A stretch of DNA of 64,000 bases from CAIVAT01 sp037133475 (GTDB lineage Bacteria; Bacteroidota; Bacteroidia; Bacteroidales; FEN-979): assembly GCA_037133475.1 (NCBI GenBank), contig JBAXOB010000014.1:25515-89514 (forward strand), written 5' to 3'. Positions 25,040-31,917 of the stretch are shown here, in pieces (positions within the stretch are counted from its first letter, which is position 1; the number at the start of each line of letters is the position of its first letter). Position numbers and translations under genes: made by a program. The notes below the pieces were generated by a model, which saw only the letters and a program-made list of their open reading frames with translations, was not told where the DNA came from and ran no database searches.

Positions 25040-26098
25040 TTATTTGCCTCCTAAACGTTTGTAAATCATAGCCGAGATCCCGCTGACGAACGCTGTCTGT
25101 TTTTCGATGTGATTCCCGCGGGTCATGATGGTGAGGATATAGGGGGAATTATGGGCGTAAATGATGCCTGATTCTGAAAAGTCCATCACACCATTAATAC
25201 CTCTTTCCCCGAATTTATGAGCAACGACGGTGCCTTCGGGCAGTTCTTTTACGAGCCCTTCCCTGAAACTGCTCTCCGTCAGGAGTTTCAGTCCGTATTC
25301 CGAAAGCTCTTCGTTGACAAAAGTTGCATTGTAAAGTAACCTGAAAAACTTCGAATACTGCCGCGGCGAAATTGAATAGACTAAATCGCCCGGTTCATAG
25401 TATGGGATATCGATATCCTTGAAAAACTCGCGGTACTGACTGGTGTCCATATGGCAGTTCAGCAAATAGGTGGCGTTATTGTCCGATTCGTCGATCATAT
25501 ACCTGAGGAGCCTGGCAACCGGGTACTTCCGACCGGGAATAATAGAATCTCCTTTGTATTTCTGCGTCGGGAAGCTGATACTCGCCTTCTCGTATACGAA
25601 TTCCTTTTTTAAGGTTCCCGGGTGGAGTTCCTCCTGCTTCAGGTAATAGAGCAGGATGGGCAGTTTCATGAGACTTCCGGGATGGTAATCATGGTTCCCG
25701 AACATACTCGTCCAGAAGCCGGAATTCATGTCCTTCACATAAACCGATGCGGCGGTGATCATGCCGGTATTTTCTGCCTGCTCGATGAATGCGGCAATAT
25801 CGGCTTTAAGGGATGAGAAAGCTTCCGATTCCGACTCCGATTCGGCAAGAAGCAGCGGGCGTGTGTACTTATCGTGCGCATCTGCAAGCCGGATGATCGC
25901 CAGGGAACACGGGCTGCTGGTGAAATGCTGGCTGGCCGCGCGATTTGCGGCCCGTGATGCCTTGATTATGAAGAAAACATTGGATGCCAGTAGGATGAGG
26001 AGGAGCCCTGAAAACAGGACAACAATGCTTCTGAACCTTTTCAAAGATTTTTTGGTGGCAGTTTCACCATCCGGGAGATGATGATGTGTTTGTCGCAT
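25040..26098 (-). CDS. Membrane-anchored class A beta-lactamase-like serine hydrolase
   Basis: 352 aa. One N-terminal transmembrane helix (about 24-46) anchors a periplasmic serine hydrolase domain. Penicillin-binding motifs are present: SLMK (Ser142, Lys145), SDN (205-207) and, in place of KTG, KFG (295-297) after VVAH. I see no clear omega-loop Glu like Glu166 of true class A beta-lactamases. A peptidase or muramyl-modifying role is therefore as likely as antibiotic hydrolysis. It converges on the MgtA gene, whose stop is 34 bases away. The 191-base gap upstream of its start shows no copy of the shared module. Confidence 0.82.
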   Translation of the reverse strand: MRQTHHHLPDGETATKKSLKRFRSIVVLFSGLLLILLASNVFFIIKASRAANRAASQHFTSSPCSLAIIRLADAHDKYTRPLLLAESESESEAFSSLKADIAAFIEQAENTGMITAASVYVKDMNSGFWTSMFGNHDYHPGSLMKLPILLYYLKQEELHPGTLKKEFVYEKASISFPTQKYKGDSIIPGRKYPVARLLRYMIDESDNNATYLLNCHMDTSQYREFFKDIDIPYYEPGDLVYSISPRQYSKFFRLLYNATFVNEELSEYGLKLLTESSFREGLVKELPEGTVVAHKFGERGINGVMDFSESGIIYAHNSPYILTIMTRGNHIEKQTAFVSGISAMIYKRLGGK

Positions 26099-26289
26099 TG
26101 GCGGTAAGGTTAGTTTCCGTCAGACACTCATATGGGTAAAGGGTTGCCCGGATTAAAAATAAATCATCACAGGGCTGATTATCCGTAAGGCATTATTAAT
26201 ACCAGCATTCAACCAAATCGAAAGAGGGGATTTCCAACCATTCGCTTTCCTGCCGGGGGAACTGAAACCTTGGATGAATTGGCAACGTC

Positions 26290-27156
26290 TTAATCCAGGT
26301 GGTAGATCAAGGTCACGCCTGCGCCCACATGACTCACAGGGAGAACCTTTAATTTCTTAAGGTGGTTGTTCATGATCGTCCGCCCGATGGCAAATCCCAG
26401 CGCCGATCCTACAAACACGTCGGAGAACCAGTGATCGTTCTGGTAAACGCGTGAGGCTGCGGTAAACCCGGCAAAAGAGAAACAAAGAATGGGCACCCAG
26501 ATGGTCTTGCTGTAGGAGGTGGCAACGACCGTGGCTATGGCAAAGGCAACCGTAGAATGTCCCGACGGAAATGAGCTGTTGGTTTTAAGGGTAAACGGCC
26601 CGTCCCATAAATTGGGATTTGGTGGATTATCCTCGTAGGGCCGGTGTCGCTGGGTAAGTTGTTTCAGCACCTCGGCGGCAACAAAACCCAGCACATAGGC
26701 CTCCACTCCTTTCAGTGCCGTATACCGGGCCTTGTCATTTTTGGTAATTGCCCCGACCCCGTATAAGATGCCCAGTGCCGGGATACTGTAGAAGCCGCTT
26801 CCCAGCCTTTCAAATCCGTATTTTGCAGCCTGATCCAGGAATTGGGTATGGGATAACTGAACTGCTTTCTGAATCCTGGCGTCCTGGGTGAAGAGTACCG
26901 CGGTGACAAGCACGACACCTGAAGCGGCCATCCACTGGTATTTGTTCCACCTGTAAGGTGCAATGGCAATATCCCTTGAATCGGTCAGCCACGATTTGAA
27001 ATAGGCCTTGTCGGGAATGGTCGAAAGCGTCCGTTCATTTTTAGGGATCGCCCGCAGCCTGACATAGGAGGTATCCTCCTGCGCCATTATGTTAACACCA
27101 GAGATAAAAAAAAAGACAATAACGATGATAGGGGCGATTTTCATTCGTGTCAACAT
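26290..27156 (-). CDS. PAP2-family phosphatase 1
   Basis: 288-residue membrane phosphatase of the PAP2 (lipid phosphate phosphatase) family. It has an N-terminal signal or membrane helix (about 6-24) and several more hydrophobic helices. The three catalytic motifs are KQLTQRHRP, SSFPSGHST and SRVYQNDHWFSDV, with all expected Arg, His and Asp residues present. Likely substrates are undecaprenyl diphosphate or phosphatidate at the periplasmic face. Start at 27156 (or Met 27144) lies about 26 nt after the predicted transcription start of module copy 9. A second PAP2 gene lies at 30103-30993. Confidence 0.9.
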   Translation of the reverse strand: MLTRMKIAPIIVIVFFFISGVNIMAQEDTSYVRLRAIPKNERTLSTIPDKAYFKSWLTDSRDIAIAPYRWNKYQWMAASGVVLVTAVLFTQDARIQKAVQLSHTQFLDQAAKYGFERLGSGFYSIPALGILYGVGAITKNDKARYTALKGVEAYVLGFVAAEVLKQLTQRHRPYEDNPPNPNLWDGPFTLKTNSSFPSGHSTVAFAIATVVATSYSKTIWVPILCFSFAGFTAASRVYQNDHWFSDVFVGSALGFAIGRTIMNNHLKKLKVLPVSHVGAGVTLIYHLD

Positions 27157-27188
27157 GGGATAAAATTTCAGATCTTGTTATCTGATTT

Positions 27189-27254
27189 CAAAAATAACAT
27201 TTCCTTCAGGTTATTGTATTATATAATTCCGGTTGAATTTTACATAATTCACAC
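27189..27254 (-). promoter_or_regulatory. Shared 66-bp activator module, copy 9 (PAP2 phosphatase 1)
   Basis: Read on the minus strand: GTGTGAATTATGTAA, 14 bases, TATATAATAC (boxes at 27216-27254), 20 bases, then a perfect -7 element TATTTTTG (27189-27196). Confidence 0.82.
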
Positions 27255-27270
27255 ATTCCCTTATTAAAAA

Positions 27271-27295
27271 ACACCGGTCCTGAATGGATCGGTGT
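27271..27295 (-). terminator. Terminator of the Thivi_2564-type gene
   Basis: ACACCGGTCC / GGATCGGTGT with a 5-base loop and one mismatch. Five T follow it directly on the minus strand. It separates the small membrane gene from module copy 9. Confidence 0.8.
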
Positions 27296-27325
27296 CAACG
27301 CATGACGGCACTTCATCGTCTCTTT

Positions 27326-27511
27326 TCAGACATGAATATTCATCAGGTAGGCAAAAAGTCCGAAAACCTTGAGCAGCCATACGATCACCACAACCACGAC
27401 CACAACGTTGAAGATCCTTTTTATCTTGATATCCATCGGTATGTAGGAGTTGACGAGCCAGAGCAGCACTCCGACGACGATCAGTACGATTAATATTGTA
27501 AACAGTGGCAT
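27326..27511 (-). CDS. Thivi_2564-family small membrane protein, 61 aa
   Basis: Two hydrophobic helices flank a short polar segment: MPLFTILIVLIVVGVLLWLV, then NSYIPMDIKIKRIFN, then a Val-rich helix ending WLLKVFGLFAYL. This matches the Thivi_2564 family of small membrane proteins, whose function is unknown. The open frame continues upstream to 27631, but the predicted promoter (-7 at 27535-27542) lies inside it, so ATG 27511 is the start. It is a single-gene unit between module copy 10 and a terminator. Confidence 0.85.
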   Translation of the reverse strand: MPLFTILIVLIVVGVLLWLVNSYIPMDIKIKRIFNVVVVVVVIVWLLKVFGLFAYLMNIHV

Positions 27512-27534
27512 AACATATATTTTTAGGTAGAAGG

Positions 27535-27600
27535 CAAAGGTACAGGTCAGAAAGCCGGCAAGTGTTACATAACAAAATGAATAACTTACATCATTCACAC
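27535..27600 (-). promoter_or_regulatory. Shared 66-bp activator module, copy 10 (Thivi_2564-type gene)
   Basis: Read on the minus strand: GTGTGAATGATGTAA, 14 bases, TATGTAACAC (boxes at 27562-27600), 20 bases, then a perfect -7 element TACCTTTG (27535-27542). This copy is closest to consensus at every position. Confidence 0.87.
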
Positions 27601-27647
27601 ATTGTTGGCATAATTTCAACTGAACCGGCAATGCATTCCGTTATTTA

Positions 27648-30020
27648 TCAATGGACCAGGGCCCTGCTATTCCTTTTCCGCTCCCGGCGATATTTTTCCC
27701 TTGGCGGAAACTGGTTTAATTCATTCAACCTTTCGTAGGCTCTCAGTACCGATCGCGGGAACACCCCATGATAACTGATCCTGTAAAAAGAAAATCCATT
27801 ATAGGGGATGACATTAACTGCCGCTGACATCTCAATCCTGTCTGCCACTTTCCTGCTTCTGAAAACTGAATAAAAAACCTCCGAGCGCCGGTGGTTCAAC
27901 TCGCGGAACCTGTTATTTATCAAGGATGAATCGATAATCCTGGCATATTTTTCCTGGTTGGTGCAGAGTGCGGGGTCGTGGGTCTGGCTGTTTAAATACT
28001 GCAAAAAGCGGGGATCCTGCGGCGACAACCTGTCCACAGTTTCTGAATCATGTTCATTGAAGGTCCTGCTGGTTTTTTGACTGGCCGCCAGGAAATACTT
28101 TTTCTTTGCTTCAAAAAACAGGATATACTCCTTTTCCCTGGCATCGTACTGGTGCGGTTCAACAGAAACTACCGATCCGGGATTTTCGGCAAGGAAGTCC
28201 GCCATTTTTATCATAAATTTTTTCTGCCTGTCGCTCAGTGAGTACTGGCGCATCTGCCATTTCAATGTGAGCGACTTTTCAATTTCAGTCTCAAGGCTAC
28301 TGACCTCCATCCGGTAAGGCGTGGTGAGCGGTTTTATAAAAATATTTTTAACAAGATCGGCCAGGATATCCCCCAGGTGGAATTCAGGGACCTTCAGGTT
28401 TCCTGTTATCGGAATTTCATAGTCAATCACATTCCCCTTTTCACGGATTAATGACATGATAACGGTGAGCGGAAGCCATGTGATGCCCCCGTTCTTCAAA
28501 TGACCTGCAACCCGCGGGTCAATGATCACCAGGTGGTTATTGCTTTGGATGATCCCCTTCCTGACTTTCCACGACCCATTGATTTCCAGGCTCCCCCTGT
28601 CAACAGGAAAGGAGGTGTAGGTGACCAGGTAGGGGTTAAACATGGCGACAGGCAGTTGCTGAAGGTGATATTGCAGATCAAAATCGGTGCTGTCGCGGGG
28701 GTTTACTTTTAGGGTGACCATGGCATTGCCATATGGCAGAATCCCTGATTTAACAACCACATCAATCCATTTTTGCCTCTTATAAACAGAATCGGCCGTT
28801 ATCTCCAGCGGGCTTAACTCAACTGAAAATTTCTCGAAGGGTTTGTAGTCGTTGAATTTAACATCCCCCCTGCAAATTTCAAACCTGTTGATCCTGTAGT
28901 TGCTCTGGAAAAAGTTCGCCGACAGCATTTTAATATAGCGGCCTATTTCAATGACAAGATTAAACCGGGCAGGATCTGAAATTACCCGGTTCATTTTTCC
29001 AGCGCTGCTGTCAAAGATAACCTGCAGGTTATTAAGCTTTTCATAGTGTTCGAATTTGAAAATGGGGTGAATGAGCGATACGGTATCGAACTGGTATTGA
29101 TGTTTGCCGGGGTTAATGTTGATAATTGACAGGCTGAGGCGGTCAAAGGAAAACAGGTCATCACTCCGGTTTTTCCCAAAATGAAAATCATTGATGGCCA
29201 TCCGGCCTGCGGCCGAGAGATTTTGTTCATCCTTCAGGTTACCGGTTGCCTTCAGATCGACGTCGAGGTTGGCGGTGAACTTGCCGCCACTGACCAGGTC
29301 ACGGAGGTACTGACCAATGAGGTTCAGGTCGAATTTACGGGCGATAACCCGGTACCGGTAATCCATTGTCCTGAAATTTATGGTAAAATCGCCCCTGATA
29401 TCTCCTGCCCCGATACCGGGCTGAAGGGCAAACTTTGCCGCCAGGGTGTCGGCATTCCACCTTTTCCCGGTACTTTCGATATTTACGTGACGGATAAAAT
29501 AGTCGACCGGAACCTGCCGTTCGTGAAAATAAAATTCACCTTCGGTAATGTTAACATGGAGAAAATTAAGATGGACCGCCGAAGAAGTTTTACGCTTTTT
29601 CGACGGGGTAAACCTGGTTACCAGGTCACTGAAATTAAAATCCTTTTTATCCATGAAAACCGTTCCCCTGGGCTTGTCGAGGTCGAGTTCAGTTATTTCA
29701 ACAATTTTATGGAAGAGCTGATGCAGGGAGAACGTTGCGCTTAGCCCATTCGCCGTAAAAAAAAGGCTGTCGGCCGGCCGTCCTACATTCCACTTCGTTG
29801 ATTCATAAATCTTAAGGTTGCTGATATGGACATAGCCGGTAAACGGATTCACATAAATCCAGCCCGTGGTGATTTTCCTTCCCGTTACCTCTTCATCATA
29901 ACGTCCGACCAGGTACGCGGCCAATGGGGATGCCACGATGATAACAACCACAAAGAGAACTGTAACGGTACAGATCAGGATCGCAACCGATTTTATCAAC
30001 CTGGATTTCGTAAATTTCAT
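27648..30020 (-). CDS. AsmA/DUF748-type envelope protein, 790 aa
   Basis: A single N-terminal membrane helix (about 10-35, AILICTVTVLFVVVIIVASP) is followed by a long periplasmic region of repeating beta strands, as in the DUF748/AsmA-like group. Examples are TELDLDKPRGTVFMDKK and AKFALQPGIGAGDIRGDFTI. Proteins of this kind form long grooves thought to carry phospholipids between the membranes, or act in outer-membrane biogenesis. Start set at 30020; an in-frame ATG also exists at 30041. It lies after PAP2 phosphatase 2 on the same strand (gap 82 bases) and may be read from module copy 11. Confidence 0.82.
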   Translation of the reverse strand: MKFTKSRLIKSVAILICTVTVLFVVVIIVASPLAAYLVGRYDEEVTGRKITTGWIYVNPFTGYVHISNLKIYESTKWNVGRPADSLFFTANGLSATFSLHQLFHKIVEITELDLDKPRGTVFMDKKDFNFSDLVTRFTPSKKRKTSSAVHLNFLHVNITEGEFYFHERQVPVDYFIRHVNIESTGKRWNADTLAAKFALQPGIGAGDIRGDFTINFRTMDYRYRVIARKFDLNLIGQYLRDLVSGGKFTANLDVDLKATGNLKDEQNLSAAGRMAINDFHFGKNRSDDLFSFDRLSLSIININPGKHQYQFDTVSLIHPIFKFEHYEKLNNLQVIFDSSAGKMNRVISDPARFNLVIEIGRYIKMLSANFFQSNYRINRFEICRGDVKFNDYKPFEKFSVELSPLEITADSVYKRQKWIDVVVKSGILPYGNAMVTLKVNPRDSTDFDLQYHLQQLPVAMFNPYLVTYTSFPVDRGSLEINGSWKVRKGIIQSNNHLVIIDPRVAGHLKNGGITWLPLTVIMSLIREKGNVIDYEIPITGNLKVPEFHLGDILADLVKNIFIKPLTTPYRMEVSSLETEIEKSLTLKWQMRQYSLSDRQKKFMIKMADFLAENPGSVVSVEPHQYDAREKEYILFFEAKKKYFLAASQKTSRTFNEHDSETVDRLSPQDPRFLQYLNSQTHDPALCTNQEKYARIIDSSLINNRFRELNHRRSEVFYSVFRSRKVADRIEMSAAVNVIPYNGFSFYRISYHGVFPRSVLRAYERLNELNQFPPREKYRRERKRNSRALVH

Positions 30021-30102
30021 TGGCGGTGGTATCGTCATCATTGCCGGATGGCCATGCGGTTACAGGATTACCCCCTGACAGGGGCCAAAGCCTAGCGACC
30101 TA

Positions 30103-30993
30103 TTATTTCAGGGCCAGCTGGCGGCCTGTTCCCAGTTTCCAGTGTACACTCACCCCAACTTCATCAGGAGAAGTAGTGAGACCAAGGGCAAGATACCTGC
30201 TGCAGGGAACCTTGTGTAATGCCGGCACCACGATCCCGATAACGGCGCCCAGCACAAAACCAACGGCAACATCCGAGGGGAAGTGATCCAGCGATTTTAT
30301 CCGCGCATAACCTATAGCAAGAGGCGGTACCGATGCAGCAAGGTACAGGAGATATTTAACCGCCCCGATATTGGGATGATAATCGCAATAGGCCTTGACC
30401 ATAAAAAAGGTGCTGTAGGTGCACGATCCGACATGCCCGCTGAAAAATGAATTGCGGCTGTTGTTGTTCGCACGGACATCGTGGGCAAGGTCGGTATAAT
30501 ACACAACCGGGCGATAACGGTTGATGAAGGTTGGTCCGAACGGGCTGTAATTGTACATACTAAAGGTTACCGTGTGCCCCTCCACGTAAATTAACAACAG
30601 GTCCAGCCAGTCCCGGCGCATATTTTTATCAATCATCAGCAGGCTGGGAAGCAGGAAAATACCAATCTCCCCGTAATCCGATATTTTCTTGAATAATGGG
30701 CGGTCTGCCGGATTCTGCTGCAACGACCACCTGTCAATTGAGTTCAGTAAATTTCTCTGCAATTCCAGGTTTTTTGGAAGAAGTTCCTCATCGGTAACAG
30801 CTAATTTGTTTTTCAGGCGGCTGATGGCAAAAAAATCTCCTGCCATCCCCACGCCAATAATACTGCCTGTTACGATGTAGTTGACACGATACACTTTTGC
30901 TTTTTTTACAACTGTTTTCGTTGAATCGGAAGATTGGCAAAAAATTCCCAGGGGAATGAAAATGACCGCAAAAAAAATGACCAGGGCTTTCAT
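30103..30993 (-). CDS. PAP2-family phosphatase 2
   Basis: 296-residue phosphatase with a signal peptide (MKALVIFFAVIFIPLGIFCQ). Motifs are degenerate but recognisable: NRYRPVVYY, FFSGHVGSC and ARIKSLDHFPSDV, which keep the catalytic Arg, His and Asp. A longer N-terminal soluble part (about 25-90) separates it from phosphatase 1, and overall similarity between the two is low. Substrate unknown; a lipid phosphate in the envelope is likely. The predicted leader from module copy 11 is about 110 nt. Confidence 0.87.
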   Translation of the reverse strand: MKALVIFFAVIFIPLGIFCQSSDSTKTVVKKAKVYRVNYIVTGSIIGVGMAGDFFAISRLKNKLAVTDEELLPKNLELQRNLLNSIDRWSLQQNPADRPLFKKISDYGEIGIFLLPSLLMIDKNMRRDWLDLLLIYVEGHTVTFSMYNYSPFGPTFINRYRPVVYYTDLAHDVRANNNSRNSFFSGHVGSCTYSTFFMVKAYCDYHPNIGAVKYLLYLAASVPPLAIGYARIKSLDHFPSDVAVGFVLGAVIGIVVPALHKVPCSRYLALGLTTSPDEVGVSVHWKLGTGRQLALK

Positions 30994-31107
30994 AAGGTAT
31001 AGTGCAAATTATGGGTGAATTTGCCGACGGCTACCTGGTGCCTGCGATCAGTTGCAATGGAAAAAATAATATTCAAACCAACTGCGGACAGGATAGGTCA
31101 ACAGGTG

Positions 31108-31173
31108 CAAAGATGCAGCGGAATGGTTAAAGGAGTGTTACACAACTTTGAATGAAAGTTGCATCATTCACAC
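31108..31173 (-). promoter_or_regulatory. Shared 66-bp activator module, copy 11 (PAP2 phosphatase 2)
   Basis: Read on the minus strand: GTGTGAATGATGCAA, 14 bases, TGTGTAACAC (boxes at 31135-31173), 20 bases, then the -7 element CATCTTTG (31108-31115). The first box overlaps the last codons of AraC-like regulator 2, so the regulator gene ends inside its presumed own binding site. Confidence 0.83.
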
Positions 31174-31728
31174 ATTTTCGAGGGCGCTCCGCTTTTTTGT
31201 TTTGAGCGACTTAAAAAAGGAGGGCGTCAGGCCGGTCACCTTTTTAAACTGGTGGGAAAGATGCGCCACACTGCTGTAATGCAGTTTCCAGGCAATTTCG
31301 GAAAGGTTAAGCTCGTCGTAGATGATCAGCTCTTTTACCCTTTCAATTTTATGAAGGATCATAAAATGTTCAATGGTAATCCCTTTGGTTTCGGAAAAGA
31401 TATTGGCAAGATAGGTATAATCGTAATCCAGTTTTTCGCACAGGTAATCTGAAAAATTCGTTTTTGGCAGTTCATCGGAATAATGAATCATTTCAATAAT
31501 GACATTCTGAATTTTTTCAATCAGGATGGCCTTTTTATCGTCCATCAGTTCAAGCCCCGATCTTCGTAAGGCAATTTTCAGTTGTTCACGCTGCTGTTCA
31601 GAAATATCTTCCATAACCTCAACTGTTCCCAGATCCACGGTAAGATGGTGCAGTCCCATTTTTTTCAATTCCTCCTTTACCACCATTTTACAACGGATGC
31701 TTACCATGTATTTGATATAGAGCCTCAT
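31168..31728 (-). CDS. AraC-like regulator 2 with HMA-like N-terminal domain
   Basis: 186 aa, a close paralogue of the regulator at 15535-16104 along its whole length. Residues 1-18 are MRLYIKYMVSIRCKMVVK, again with Ser10-x-x-Cys13 where HMA domains have CxxC. The AraC helix-turn-helix pair (about 105-178) reads ELNLSEIAWKLHYSSVAHLS and HQFKKVTGLTPSFFK. The recognition helices of the two paralogues are nearly identical, so they may bind the same DNA element. I see no clear copy of the module upstream of its start. It ends at module copy 11, next to PAP2 phosphatase 2. Confidence 0.87.
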   Translation of the reverse strand: MRLYIKYMVSIRCKMVVKEELKKMGLHHLTVDLGTVEVMEDISEQQREQLKIALRRSGLELMDDKKAILIEKIQNVIIEMIHYSDELPKTNFSDYLCEKLDYDYTYLANIFSETKGITIEHFMILHKIERVKELIIYDELNLSEIAWKLHYSSVAHLSHQFKKVTGLTPSFFKSLKTKKRSALENV

Positions 31729-31846
31729 GCGAAGTATCCTTGTTTTATAACCTTTATCTTTTTATGTTCATTTATTTTCCTTAATTCGTTCAATCCCGGC
31801 ATTCCGGGTGAAATTGAGATGATCTGATCAAAATTATAAGAAAGAA

Positions 31847-31881
31847 CACTACCCGTCCTGCAGCCTGTCAGGCGGGTAGTG
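31847..31881 (-). terminator. Hairpin after the BACON-domain T9SS gene
   Basis: CACTACCCG and CGGGTAGTG form the outer stem, and CCTG/CAGG extends it inward. It lies 37 bases past the stop of the gene at 31918-34851. Confidence 0.65.
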
Positions 31882-31917
31882 CTCATTGACATCAAAAAAT
31901 CAAGGATGCCTGTTTGA

